This document shows positions 14,454 through 22,872 of a stretch of DNA of 40,065 nucleotides, piece by piece. The number at the start of each line of letters is the position of its first letter. Position 1 is the first letter of the stretch. Below the pieces are notes generated by a model. That model made no database searches and was not told where the DNA came from. It worked only from the letters and a program-made list of their open reading frames with translations. Made by a program: the position numbers and the translations under genes. The stretch comes from a virus, in IMG/VR virus record IMGVR_UViG_3300022929_002834, positions 1 to 40,065 of that record; one strand, 5' to 3'.

Positions 14454-15889
14454 TGTTTGCCTCTCAGTGCTAATTCAATAGCACTGTCAATTTTTGCATC
14501 AAAACTAGCCGACTTTAAACGCTGAAAGTTTTCTTCAACTTTGTCCATTACACGAATATAATCTTTGCGAATTTCCTCTATGGGTCTGTTTACAAATTGC
14601 CATACACTTTTTGTAAACTCTGTGATACGTTCTTGAGGATCGCCTATATTATCATAGTTTAAATTAAACAGTTCTTCAAATACATGGTACCCTTTGTCTC
14701 TAAGTACACGCAAACTGTTTGGAGCGGCTGTGTATAAGAATAACTGTCGATGTGCAATAGCATTAAAAATCTTTTCGCTAAAAAATGGTCTTGGTGCCAA
14801 CCCACGAAAATGTGTATCAACAATTACATTCAAGTAACTGTCATTGAATAAGTCATGTGGTAGAGCATCAAAATCTACACGGTTGCCTATAGTTTCAGTC
14901 GGAATTCCTGGTAAGTTAGCAACGTCAGACAAGAATTCGTCTGAAAAATAGTTAAACACATCCGTACCTTTGCCACTATCGCGTGTCCATGTGTAATCAA
15001 AGTTTGTTTCCAAACAAGAATAATATAATATTGTTGGACTAATATCTACATTTTGTAGAGTTTTCAGTAAATGTCTACGCCAAGGATAGTCTTTGGTGCT
15101 GGTGTACATAACACTGTGTTTACGATAGTGTCTAGTAATGTCTTCAAAACTTTCCGGTCTATCAAAGGTCCAAAAGTGTGTAGCATGTTCATGAAATAGA
15201 TCACAGTATACTGGAAAACGCACTCCATCTTTGTGCGTATCCCAACGACTGGTCAAAAATACAAAAGGATTAGTTGTGGTTTCAGCAAAATGATTTAGGT
15301 ATTCAACCAATGGCTGTTGTAGGTGTGAATCCATATATGGATTCTCAAGTACTAGAATATCATCTGGTGCATAGTTTGAGCGATCATTTAAAAATTTAAC
15401 ATATTGATATTCAAAATTTGGAGCTCCTGTTGAATCGTAGTCGTCTGCAAAATCAATGTGTCGAATATAACGATCTTGCCAAGGCTTTTCATGATAGTAA
15501 TAGCTGTTGTGAAAATCTGTTACACGAAAAAACTTTTCACCTGCATAGCTTTTCTTTTCTCGCAGAGCAATACCCAACACATTTGCAATGTTGTTTTTGA
15601 TCTCTACTCTATATCCATTCATGTCACGAATATCAAGAGCACGTTGACCAATAACTTCTAAAGGCTCGTTGTCTATGCGACCTTTTTTGAAGTCATCTTC
15701 CATACTCCAAATAGTACGATGTACTTTGACTAAATCCTGTATCATATGCTGGATTTTTTCGAGATCGTAATCTTGTTTCAGTTGCTGTTCGTAAAACTCA
15801 ACTTCTTCTCTATTGCCTTCTGTAAACTTCTCATCTTTTAGCAAAGCAATAGCATAACGATCCACTAGTTCATATACAGGAAACTTCAA
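14450..15889 (-). CDS. Glycosyltransferase-like protein with DUF6165-like N-terminal helices
   Basis: 479 aa. Residues 1-110 are helical (YELVDRYAIALLKDEK and a later IRDMNGYRVEIKNNI) and resemble the helical DUF6165-type domain found beside sugar-nucleotide genes. The C-terminal half carries DSYLNVIVDTHF, then RPFFSEKIFNAIAHRQLFLY and a GYHVFEELFN segment. That pattern is shared by the genes at 37139, 38232 and 39265. The FSEK block recalls the donor-binding YITEK of alpha-1,3-fucosyltransferases. A role in adding a sugar made by the epimerase/methyltransferase pair is likely but unproven. Overlaps of 4 nt on both sides fix it in the cassette. Confidence 0.6.
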   Translation of the reverse strand: MKFPVYELVDRYAIALLKDEKFTEGNREEVEFYEQQLKQDYDLEKIQHMIQDLVKVHRTIWSMEDDFKKGRIDNEPLEVIGQRALDIRDMNGYRVEIKNNIANVLGIALREKKSYAGEKFFRVTDFHNSYYYHEKPWQDRYIRHIDFADDYDSTGAPNFEYQYVKFLNDRSNYAPDDILVLENPYMDSHLQQPLVEYLNHFAETTTNPFVFLTSRWDTHKDGVRFPVYCDLFHEHATHFWTFDRPESFEDITRHYRKHSVMYTSTKDYPWRRHLLKTLQNVDISPTILYYSCLETNFDYTWTRDSGKGTDVFNYFSDEFLSDVANLPGIPTETIGNRVDFDALPHDLFNDSYLNVIVDTHFRGLAPRPFFSEKIFNAIAHRQLFLYTAAPNSLRVLRDKGYHVFEELFNLNYDNIGDPQERITEFTKSVWQFVNRPIEEIRKDYIRVMDKVEENFQRLKSASFDAKIDSAIELALRGKQ

Positions 15890-17094
15890 TTGACTACTCC
15901 AACCTTGGGAAAATAACGAATAAACTCTACTGGAGTATTTAAATGTGTTTGCAGACGTGTCCTAATTTCTTCAAAGAAGTTCCATGCTAGTGGCATGTAC
16001 ACACACCGAGTTGGGTCCACATAGTCTGCGAGTTGATCTACACTAATAATAGGTATATGTCTGCCTGGAGTATACAATCCTTGCTTTAGAGGACTGTCGT
16101 CGATGATGCATGCTAGTGGCACCTTTGTGTAGTTTAACAGTGTGTTTCCTTTAGCCGCGGCGCCATAACCAACAACTTTTATACCCTCAGATGCTTTAAG
16201 ATTAATAAGAGCTACTAATTCCTTACAAAGTGCTTGTACGTTCTCACTCCACGCAAAATACGTGTCTTTTGTTTGCAATCCTTGTGCGGCTTCTACAGTA
16301 AGTATATTATCAACATGTTCTTGGTTAACTGCTTCGTGTCGTAGCTCAAACACATAGCTGGTGCCGTGTATAGGTGTTTTAACAACGTCTGTTAGATGCA
16401 AGCCTGCACGTCGAGCTAGCTTGTACATACTGTAAGCATTGTAGAAACTGATATGCTCGTGATAAATGGTATCAAATTCATTGTTTAACACCATGTTGGC
16501 TTGGCTAGTACTGAGGTATATGCGTCCTTCTGGGATTAGATGTCTACGAGCAACACGCAGAAAGTCCATTGGATCTGCTAAATGACTGAATGCATTTTGA
16601 TTGTTGATAACATCAAAGCTCAACACGCCCAATTCTTGTATTGCGTTCTCGCTAAAGAAACCAGTAACACATTGATGCTTGCTGTTTCTAAACTCCGCTA
16701 GGTTAGCGGCTGGGTCAATGCCATATGTGGTTTGCTTGCTGAAACTGTCCAGTTGTGTCCCATCATTACAGCCCACATCTAGCACACTATATTCTTCTTT
16801 GCCTATGCGCTCAGTTACCCAACGTGCAAACCAATCGCTGTAGTCTTTGATTGTTTGGTTGGTGCCTGTGCGATACAAATAGTCTGTGTAGATAATAGTA
16901 GGATCAACAGTATGCGTTAACTGTAGATGATAACAGTTAGTGCATAAGTCCAACGCTAATGGATATTCTGTGCTGACTGTGCTTTCAGTTTCATAGTTGT
17001 TAGCAAGTGGCTGTTTGCCTAGGTCTAGAACTGTTTCTAGTTCTTCGCTACCACATGCTAAACATTTTGTGTTTTCAGTTAAAGCTTCAGCCAT
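15886..17094 (-). CDS. SAM-dependent C-methyltransferase (sugar 3-C-methyltransferase type)
   Basis: 402 aa in the three-part arrangement of TylCIII-type sugar C-methyltransferases. First is an N-terminal zinc module (C11-X2-C14, C51-X2-C54). The methyltransferase core follows with motif I VLDVGCNDGTQL (104-115) and a YHEHISFYNAYSM segment that matches the family's catalytic His/Glu-His block. A C-terminal Rossmann-like domain comes last (VVGYGAAAKGNTLLNY, then a CIIDDSPLKQG). These enzymes methylate carbon on dTDP-keto-sugars. It overlaps the RmlB-like gene by 16 nt, consistent with consecutive steps in deoxysugar synthesis. High confidence in family, moderate in substrate. Confidence 0.87.
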   Translation of the reverse strand: MAEALTENTKCLACGSEELETVLDLGKQPLANNYETESTVSTEYPLALDLCTNCYHLQLTHTVDPTIIYTDYLYRTGTNQTIKDYSDWFARWVTERIGKEEYSVLDVGCNDGTQLDSFSKQTTYGIDPAANLAEFRNSKHQCVTGFFSENAIQELGVLSFDVINNQNAFSHLADPMDFLRVARRHLIPEGRIYLSTSQANMVLNNEFDTIYHEHISFYNAYSMYKLARRAGLHLTDVVKTPIHGTSYVFELRHEAVNQEHVDNILTVEAAQGLQTKDTYFAWSENVQALCKELVALINLKASEGIKVVGYGAAAKGNTLLNYTKVPLACIIDDSPLKQGLYTPGRHIPIISVDQLADYVDPTRCVYMPLAWNFFEEIRTRLQTHLNTPVEFIRYFPKVGVVN

Positions 17095-18122
17095 CTTGAA
17101 TTCTTTAATGTCCAGTTAACCATTTGTGTTAACCTTGTTTCAAAGTCTTGGCTAGGAACCCAACCAAGGCTTTTCATATACGCTCCACTGAGTGCATATC
17201 TGAAATCATGTCCAGGACGTTGTGAATCATAGCCGACCATTTCAGTTTTAATTTTGCGTCCCATAATTTTAGCGACATGTTCTGCTACTTCTAGATTGCT
17301 GTATTCACGATCACCAACAATATTAAACTTAGGACAGGTGCCGCCACCTTCGTCGTGTGCAATAGGAAACTCGCCATGAGGTAAGTTAATAATAAACATA
17401 GTAGCGTCTGCAACATCCGCCGCATGTATCCAATGACGCAAGCCTGAGCGTGTGCCTGTTTCTGCATCGCAATGTATTACTACAGGTTTATCATCCAAGA
17501 GCTGACGCATAACAATGCCCAAAAACTTTTCTGGTAACTGACGTTCACCAAACACGTTCATGGTGTGTGTAACATAGATAGGCATCTTGTAGGTATTTTC
17601 ATACGCAATGCAGAGCTCTTCTGCTCCTGCTTTAGTAGCTGAGTATGGACTACGGCTATTGTAACGTGACCATTCGTGATACTCTATATCGTCTGGAGCA
17701 TCACCAAACACTTCATCAGTACCAAAGTTAATAAACTTCTTTAGGTTGGGCTGATGGTGTCGTGCAAACTCCAATAAGTTTGCTGTACCCACTACGTTGT
17801 CCTGCACAAACTGTAGAGGGTTTGCAATACTACGATTAACATGACTACCGGCTGCCATATGTACAATGTAATCTAGCTCGCCAATTTGTTTAGATATTTG
17901 ATCGTTAAGCTCTGCACGTAGGTCATGGAATATAACACGTAGTCTACGCATCTCTTCTGGACCGAACTCTTGTGCTAGTTCCGCAATACGATTTAAATTA
18001 CCTGAAAAGTCTAATCTATCCAAGCTAATGATTTCGTATTCAGGATGCTTGAGCAATCTGCGTAAAAGATGGTGACCAATAAACCCGGCACCTCCGGTAA
18101 CTAAAATTCTTTTCACTTCCAT
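17079..18122 (-). CDS. NAD-dependent epimerase/dehydratase, dTDP-glucose 4,6-dehydratase-like
   Basis: 347 aa, normal for the extended short-chain dehydrogenase family. It has the NAD-binding GGAGFIGHH (10-18), a catalytic triad of Thr/Asp/Glu in TDEVFG (135-140) as in RmlB dehydratases, and YSATK (Tyr160, Lys164). It would convert an NDP-hexose to its 4-keto-6-deoxy form, feeding the C-methyltransferase next door. It overlaps UvsW by 10 nt and the methyltransferase by 16 nt. RmlA, RmlC and RmlD are not in this window, so the host may supply the activated sugar. The RmlB name is by similarity; a related dehydratase is possible. Confidence 0.85.
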   Translation of the reverse strand: MEVKRILVTGGAGFIGHHLLRRLLKHPEYEIISLDRLDFSGNLNRIAELAQEFGPEEMRRLRVIFHDLRAELNDQISKQIGELDYIVHMAAGSHVNRSIANPLQFVQDNVVGTANLLEFARHHQPNLKKFINFGTDEVFGDAPDDIEYHEWSRYNSRSPYSATKAGAEELCIAYENTYKMPIYVTHTMNVFGERQLPEKFLGIVMRQLLDDKPVVIHCDAETGTRSGLRHWIHAADVADATMFIINLPHGEFPIAHDEGGGTCPKFNIVGDREYSNLEVAEHVAKIMGRKIKTEMVGYDSQRPGHDFRYALSGAYMKSLGWVPSQDFETRLTQMVNWTLKNSRWLKL

Positions 18123-19570
18123 TCCACCTTTTCCAATTCAAACGGATAGTTTGCATCTCGATAAAATTGCTTCCTTTTTGTAAGGTGGCGTTTTGCAAAC
18201 TTACATGTAGATGTAATATCCCATATCTCTACGTGATCTTTATCTTCTGCTTTACGAATGCCTCGCCCTATAGATTGTATAACTCTAACGAAGCTCTTAC
18301 CAGGTTCCAAAAGTACGAGATTGAAAATGCGAGGGATATTAATACCCACAGCGGCAACACCATAAGTGGCCACAATAACCTTATCGCTAGAGTCTGCGAT
18401 TTCGTCATATTCTTGTTTACGATCCTGTGCCTTTGTTCCACCGCTGACAAAAACGGCGCCCTGAATCCTCTCTGTGAGTTTTGTTCCTGCATGTATCCTA
18501 TCCACTAATATTAATGTGTTTCCACTAGTTCTAATCTGTTCAATCATACCAGCAATATAGTCCAACCTGTCAGGTTGTTCTAACAAGTATTTAAGCTCGC
18601 TTTGATAGTTGGAATATTCTGAATGATCGACGAGCTGTACAATGTTCACTTTACATTGTGCAAGATGTCCTGCTTCTTGCAGTTCGCTGGCACTGAGCTT
18701 GCCCATTACGTTTCCAATGCTACAATACAAACTCGCTTGTTCAAATTCTTCTTTAGGAATAGTTCCAGTTAGTCCCCAACGTATAGGTACGTGAGCAAAT
18801 ACACTAGTCAGCAGAGTTTTTAGTGCGTCTGCTTTAGCCATGTGTACTTCATCTACCATTACACACACAACATCTTCGATAAACTCGCCAATGGAGATAT
18901 CAGCAACTTGGTTGCGTGTGTTCTTTAGCAGTACATTCAAACTCTGCCAAGTGCAGATAGTATGCTGTCTACCAAACTCTTTACGATCACCAAAGAATAC
19001 ACCTACGTCTAATCCCATGTTGATATAGTCTGCTTCTGTTTGTGTAACCAAACTTTTGTTAGGCACAATAACAATGCTACGCCCGTAGGCTTCTACACTC
19101 TTGCTCAGTGCCGCAGTCATAATAGTTTTGCCTGCGCCTGTTGCTACTTCTTGTATGCACTGTGGATTGTCTAAGAAGTTATTGATGATCTCGACTTGAT
19201 AGTCACGTAGTTGTATGGGTTGCCCTGCGGCTGGATGACCTTTGGGCCACAATGTATCGCTATAGGAGTTTTCATCTACTTTTGTGAATTCAAAATTAGT
19301 AGAATAATCCCTAGCATCGTGTAATTCAATATCATACCCGCCACGTTCCAGCTCAGGTAAAATCTGAGGAAGTAGATTGATATAAGTTGAGCCTCCCAAT
19401 TGGAAGAAGCTAACCGTACCATCCCACCGTCCTAGTCGTACTGCTGGCATATAACGTGCGCCAGGTATCTCATACTTAAACAAGTTCATGAGTCGACGAC
19501 GCATGTTAAGATCTAAACCTTCAATCTTAACATTCACTTCGTCTTTAATATGTAGTATGCATCTACTCAT
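18113..19570 (-). CDS. uvsW: UvsW-like recombination helicase
   Basis: 485 aa, like T4 UvsW. The N-terminal 110 residues form the small DNA-binding domain of this family (YMPAVRLGRWDGTVSFF). The SF2 motor has LRDYQVEI, Walker A ATGAGKT (143-149), the DEVH box (240-243), GLTGTIPK and motif VI QSIGRGIRKAED. UvsW resolves branched structures and R-loops and helps switch T4 from origin-dependent to recombination-dependent replication. The stop/start overlaps tie it to the zinc ribbon upstream (4 nt) and the epimerase downstream (10 nt). Confidence 0.93.
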   Translation of the reverse strand: MSRCILHIKDEVNVKIEGLDLNMRRRLMNLFKYEIPGARYMPAVRLGRWDGTVSFFQLGGSTYINLLPQILPELERGGYDIELHDARDYSTNFEFTKVDENSYSDTLWPKGHPAAGQPIQLRDYQVEIINNFLDNPQCIQEVATGAGKTIMTAALSKSVEAYGRSIVIVPNKSLVTQTEADYINMGLDVGVFFGDRKEFGRQHTICTWQSLNVLLKNTRNQVADISIGEFIEDVVCVMVDEVHMAKADALKTLLTSVFAHVPIRWGLTGTIPKEEFEQASLYCSIGNVMGKLSASELQEAGHLAQCKVNIVQLVDHSEYSNYQSELKYLLEQPDRLDYIAGMIEQIRTSGNTLILVDRIHAGTKLTERIQGAVFVSGGTKAQDRKQEYDEIADSSDKVIVATYGVAAVGINIPRIFNLVLLEPGKSFVRVIQSIGRGIRKAEDKDHVEIWDITSTCKFAKRHLTKRKQFYRDANYPFELEKVEWK

Positions 19571-19749
19571 TCGGATCCATCTTTTATGACATTGCCGTGA
19601 TATACTTCCACGTATGCATCGCAGTGGTTACATGATAGGTTGGTTAGGATAGTATGTCCACCTTCGTTCCATGATAAATCATGTTCATCTATTTCTATGT
19701 CGTGATCTCCACCCCATATAAGTTCATTATTACATACATAACATTTCAT
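19567..19749 (-). CDS. Small zinc-ribbon protein, 60 aa
   Basis: 60 aa with two Cys-X2-Cys knuckles: MKCYVCNNEL at the start and NLSCNHCDAYVEV near the end, a typical zinc ribbon. The middle is acidic (HDIEIDEHDLSW). It overlaps UvsW and the upstream gene by 4 nt each, so it is co-translated with a recombination helicase. It may be a nucleic-acid or protein adaptor, but no function is demonstrated by sequence. Confidence 0.75.
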   Translation of the reverse strand: MKCYVCNNELIWGGDHDIEIDEHDLSWNEGGHTILTNLSCNHCDAYVEVYHGNVIKDGSE

Positions 19750-20927
19750 ATAGTTTGCTCCTCTAGTGCTTGTTTAAGTACGACTCCAAGTCGTGAAAGA
19801 TTGGGTCTTGCATTACCGTTGCTAACAAAGATTGTTTTTTCTGCTCGTTGGAACATACCTTGGCGTATACTGCCTCCACGAATCAATCCGTTACTAGTAA
19901 TTAGTACGGGATAAGTGTCCAGTGTTTTTTTGTTTAGTTTAGTTCCAACTTCCAATATGTAACGGCGTTTGTCTGGCTGAGGCTCACTGTAAACTTCAAG
20001 CCCAGTAAAATCTTTAAACCAGTCTACCAATCTTTCGCCAGCATTTTGATAGATAGCAATAGGAAAACGATCCACATGTTCAATGTATCGCACAATGTCT
20101 ACTAGCCTATCAGACTCGGATACTTCAGTCCAACTATTGAGCATAAACTCGTGCGACACAGTGTCAGGAACACAAGCCGTAAGCAAACTTTCGTCAACAT
20201 TGTACTTGCAGACACCACTGAGGTCTATCAGTCGTGTGATGTTGGTCATGTCTACAGTACCAACATTCTCTGCAATGTAGTTGGTTAGACTTGAGGGTGC
20301 ATTAACAAACACCATCTCATTATCTCGTAGTGTTAGATGCGGAACATTGTATTCAGAACTATTACATAGCTCAATTAGAGCGTCAAACTCTGAATCGGTT
20401 TCAAACTTGTAGTCCGCCACTAAAGAATTATATGCCCACATAATGTTATAGTCAGTGAGTGCTATTTTCCAATAACGGTCTGTTTGGTTCCAAGCTACTG
20501 TTCCATGACTGGTGTCTCTTGCAAAACTTCTCAAATGTTCAATTATCTTTTGATCAAAAGGAAAGAATACTTTAAGTTCTTCGTTCTCAACTTTTAATCT
20601 GCGTCGGTAATCAATATCTCGTAACGGAAGTTTACAAGTAACAGAACCTTGTTCTACAGGTTCAACACTAATAGCATGCTTGGCTAGTTGGCGACGATAT
20701 TTGGTAACAATCTTAGCGGCTAGATCAACCTGCTTGGGCGTAAAGCCTATACCTTGTACGATTTGATGTGCGAAATTATCCAATACACTAACATCATATC
20801 GTGCTAGCTTTACAATAGCTTGATTAGTATATGCCCAGTTGCCTACTACCCAACGACCTTTTTCGTTTTCTGTGTAGCCTGCAATAGTTAGTATGTAATC
20901 TTCTAAGTGTTTGAATGTTTTCATCAT
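19746..20927 (-). CDS. Conserved protein of unknown function with HARP-like region
   Basis: 393 aa. No Walker motif. Residues about 110-180 (KVFFPFDQKIIEHLRSFARD, then a WKIALTDYNIMWAYNSLV segment) resemble the HARP domain found in annealing helicases of the SMARCAL1 type, where it binds forked DNA. The C-terminal end (KTIFVSNGNARPNLSRLG) is unknown. It is the first gene after the promoter at 20933-20961 and leads the unit containing the zinc ribbon and UvsW. It could be a fork-binding partner of UvsW. The HARP resemblance is only by eye. Confidence 0.6.
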   Translation of the reverse strand: MMKTFKHLEDYILTIAGYTENEKGRWVVGNWAYTNQAIVKLARYDVSVLDNFAHQIVQGIGFTPKQVDLAAKIVTKYRRQLAKHAISVEPVEQGSVTCKLPLRDIDYRRRLKVENEELKVFFPFDQKIIEHLRSFARDTSHGTVAWNQTDRYWKIALTDYNIMWAYNSLVADYKFETDSEFDALIELCNSSEYNVPHLTLRDNEMVFVNAPSSLTNYIAENVGTVDMTNITRLIDLSGVCKYNVDESLLTACVPDTVSHEFMLNSWTEVSESDRLVDIVRYIEHVDRFPIAIYQNAGERLVDWFKDFTGLEVYSEPQPDKRRYILEVGTKLNKKTLDTYPVLITSNGLIRGGSIRQGMFQRAEKTIFVSNGNARPNLSRLGVVLKQALEEQTI

Positions 20928-20932
20928 ATCAC

Positions 20933-20961
20933 ACTATAGCATCCTGAATAAGTTTTGTCTA
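20933..20961 (-). promoter_or_regulatory. Sigma70-like promoter for the UvsW/sugar-cassette train
   Basis: Minus strand TAGACA (20961-20956), 17 nt, then TGC directly before TATAGT (20938-20933). The extended -10 TGC is shared with several promoters at 22-24 kb. Predicted start is very close to the ATG at 20927 (about 20926), so the leader is minimal. Confidence 0.6.
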
Positions 20962-20963
20962 TT

Positions 20964-21002
20964 AAAAAAATGGGCTTGTGAATCCGAAAACTCACAAGCC
21001 CA
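20964..21002 (-). terminator. Rho-independent terminator after the AAA+ gene
   Basis: Perfect 11-bp stem TGGGCTTGTGA/TCACAAGCCCA (20971-20981 with 20992-21002) and a 10-nt loop, followed on the minus strand by seven T residues (20970-20964). This is a strong intrinsic terminator separating the AAA+ unit from the next promoter. Confidence 0.9.
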
Positions 21003-21007
21003 AAGGT

Positions 21008-21050
21008 ATGCCGCTAGTTTTTAGGAGCTAGGAGGAGTAACTACCGGCAT
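21008..21050 (-). other. Second stem-loop in the AAA+ 3' untranslated region
   Basis: ATGCCGCTAGTT (21008-21019) pairs with AACTACCGGCAT (21039-21050), 12 positions with one mismatch, across a 19-nt loop containing CTAGGAGGAG. It lies 3 nt past the AAA+ stop codon and just before the terminator. It may protect the 3' end or be part of a small RNA; no function is shown. Confidence 0.6.
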
Positions 21051-21053
21051 TCT

Positions 21054-22085
21054 CTAGCTACCTGCTTTAGCGCAGGTAACCAAAGCCATTGATTCCCAAC
21101 GGTCAGGAAAACTCTTTACTAGGTCTGCGATCTTGAGCGCCATACGCAGACTCATTTCACGCAAATTATTCTTATTCTTTTCCATGAAGTTTAGGATTGA
21201 ATCCTGTTGTTCTTGATTAAAATTGTATCCTTCAAACAACGCACCATCGCCTGCAATCTGTCGGATACGAAGCATTTTATCTCGCATCGTGTCCAAGGTC
21301 AAGTCTAGGTAGTGACAACGTGATTGAAGTGCATCCAAATGGTCCCTCATCTTTTGAGAACGAACATTCTCAAACTTAAGGTTGGTGATAAACACCACGG
21401 AACCTTTGAACTCAAAACTGTCTGGAACGCCTTCTCGACGCAATAGGTTACTGTCTGCAAGCCAGCTAATCTTACGTTTCTTGCCAGAGTCTAATGCACC
21501 CTTCAGAAGGTTTAGACAAACATCGTCCATCAGCACACTGTCACAGTCATCAAACACCAACATAGAATTAGCATCGCTATATTTGTAGAGTGTGGTGTAG
21601 AGACCAATAGCACTGGTGCTACCTTTAACAACATCTGCCTTTAGAGGACGACCTGCAATCTGATCAAACAGTGTAGCTTTTTCAACTTCTTGTTCGACAC
21701 CGTAAGATTTACCAACACCTGGAGGGCCACTAACAATCATTGCACGAATGTCACCACTAACACAAGCCTTAGTCATATCAGTGAGGATATCAAAACGCTC
21801 ACGGATTTCTTCAATACGTTGTTCGTCGGATTTGCTATCGTTGTCTTCTACTTCAACAACTTCTGCATCGGTAGCATCTGCACTCACAAACTCATAATGC
21901 TTCATGCTAGTAATTTTGATGCGAAGTTTGTCGGGACAACCATGAAACTTGTTGTCATTATAAACTGTAACTTGACCACCTTTAGCGGTGTGCTTGTATT
22001 GTTCTGCAAGACGGAACACCTGACCACTAACATCTGCGTTACGGTAAGTGCCTTCTGCGATACGGATAAAACTTGATTCTGACAT
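21054..22085 (-). CDS. AAA+ ATPase
   Basis: 343 aa. Walker A is SGPPGVGKSYG in the middle of the protein, Walker B is SMLVFDDCDSVL, and a later VVFITNLKFE segment is sensor I. The N-terminal 90 residues look like a small beta/acidic region that may bind a partner, and the C-terminal lid is helical (EKNKNNLREMSLRMALKIAD). The substrate is not visible; AAA+ proteins of this general size are common in marine phages. AGGAG lies about 10 nt before the ATG. The gene has its own promoter (22131-22158) and terminator (20964-21002), so it is a single-gene unit. Confidence 0.85.
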   Translation of the reverse strand: MSESSFIRIAEGTYRNADVSGQVFRLAEQYKHTAKGGQVTVYNDNKFHGCPDKLRIKITSMKHYEFVSADATDAEVVEVEDNDSKSDEQRIEEIRERFDILTDMTKACVSGDIRAMIVSGPPGVGKSYGVEQEVEKATLFDQIAGRPLKADVVKGSTSAIGLYTTLYKYSDANSMLVFDDCDSVLMDDVCLNLLKGALDSGKKRKISWLADSNLLRREGVPDSFEFKGSVVFITNLKFENVRSQKMRDHLDALQSRCHYLDLTLDTMRDKMLRIRQIAGDGALFEGYNFNQEQQDSILNFMEKNKNNLREMSLRMALKIADLVKSFPDRWESMALVTCAKAGS

Positions 22086-22130
22086 TCCTATTGCTCCTAT
22101 GTCGTTTTCGTTGTTCCTAACTATACACTT

Positions 22131-22158
22131 AGTATAGCACCTATTACGGGTTTGTCAA
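22131..22158 (-). promoter_or_regulatory. Sigma70-like promoter for the AAA+ gene
   Basis: Minus strand TTGACA (22158-22153), 16 nt, then TGC plus TATACT (22136-22131). Consensus -35 and near-consensus extended -10. The predicted leader is about 40 nt. Confidence 0.88.
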
Positions 22159-22162
22159 CCTC

Positions 22163-22360
22163 TTATTTGGTCCAAACATGATAAAACTTAGTAGGGAGAT
22201 TTTCGCATGAATATGCAGTAGAAGCATAGTTCACCACCTTAACACACTCATTGGTGCTGTAACTAACATGCACATCAGGAAGGCTCAGTGCTGAATTCAT
22301 GCTATAGACTAAGCCTGCTCCTAGTGCGCCAACTGCTAAAAAACTGAAAATCTTTGTCAT
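22163..22360 (-). CDS. Small secreted or membrane-anchored protein, 65 aa
   Basis: 65 aa. The N-terminal MTKIFSFLAVGALGAGLVYS is a hydrophobic signal or anchor segment. The rest is a short extracytoplasmic domain with two cysteines (ECVKVV and YSCENLPTKFYHVW) that could form a disulfide. I recognise the general pattern from marine T4-like phages; its role is unknown but cell-envelope placement is likely. The gene has its own strong promoter (22392-22419) and a GAGGAG ribosome site. Confidence 0.75.
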   Translation of the reverse strand: MTKIFSFLAVGALGAGLVYSMNSALSLPDVHVSYSTNECVKVVNYASTAYSCENLPTKFYHVWTK

Positions 22361-22391
22361 TCCCTACTCCTCTTTCCTAACTGTTATATAC

Positions 22392-22419
22392 AGTATAGCA
22401 TCACTGTCCAAAATGTCAA
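22392..22419 (-). promoter_or_regulatory. Sigma70-like promoter for the 65-aa gene
   Basis: Minus strand TTGACA (22419-22414), 16 nt, TGC plus TATACT (22397-22392). Same design and spacing as the AAA+ promoter. Confidence 0.88.
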
Positions 22420-22433
22420 CTATTTTGTGCTAG

Positions 22434-22459
22434 AAAAAAGTGTTGTATTTCAACGACTT
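22434..22459 (-). terminator. Probable intrinsic terminator after the small-gene unit
   Basis: Minus strand stem AAGT-(C bulge)-GTTG / CAAC-ACTT with a 5-nt loop (22459-22438), overlapping the stop codon and running into T residues at 22439-22434. The stem is short and AT-rich, so strength is uncertain, but it sits just before the next promoter. Confidence 0.5.
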
Positions 22460-22703
22460 AGGAATTTTCTGGAAATTCTACATCGGCAAATGGCACCACC
22501 ATACGCCAATCGTTCTCGGCATCGTAGATCTCATAGACCTCTTGATCCCTGTCACGGGCCGTAGCATAGCCCTCACGAACTAGAACTTTGTGTCCAGCAA
22601 TAGGCAAATCAGCCATGCTATAAAAGCCGCCGGGACGGTCAAACCTGTCCACAGGAAACTTGTACTTGTAGGTGCAAAGCACCCCTTCACGATCTTCAAC
22701 CAT
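22458..22703 (-). CDS. Small hypothetical protein, 81 aa
   Basis: 81 aa from the ATG at 22703, chosen because GGAGAG lies about 8 nt upstream; the longer frame starting at 22760 lacks support. The sequence has alternating charge and strands (YKYKFPVDRFDRPGGFYSM, then ATARDRDQEVYEIYDA) suggesting a small beta-fold. It overlaps the preceding gene's stop by 8 nt. No known motif is seen. Confidence 0.65.
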   Translation of the reverse strand: MVEDREGVLCTYKYKFPVDRFDRPGGFYSMADLPIAGHKVLVREGYATARDRDQEVYEIYDAENDWRMVVPFADVEFPENS

Positions 22704-22872
22704 CAATACTCTCCATCCAGTTATCGAGAATAGCCTCAACTTTTTCTTCGTTGTAACCAAGTCTTGTTAGATCAGTAACAAACTCACGGGTATCTCCCGT
22801 ATACTGAAAACGCATAAACACGTTGTCTACTTTACGTTCCCAAAACTCACGAACTTCAACTACTTCACCCAT
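22696..22872 (-). CDS. Small hypothetical protein, 58 aa
   Basis: 58 aa from the ATG at 22872, which has AAGGAAA upstream; a longer start at 22908 is less likely. Helical and amphipathic (FWERKVDNVFMRFQY, NEEKVEAILDNWMESIDG). Overlaps both neighbours by 8 nt. Typical of early host-takeover proteins in size and placement; function unknown. Confidence 0.62.
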   Translation of the reverse strand: MGEVVEVREFWERKVDNVFMRFQYTGDTREFVTDLTRLGYNEEKVEAILDNWMESIDG

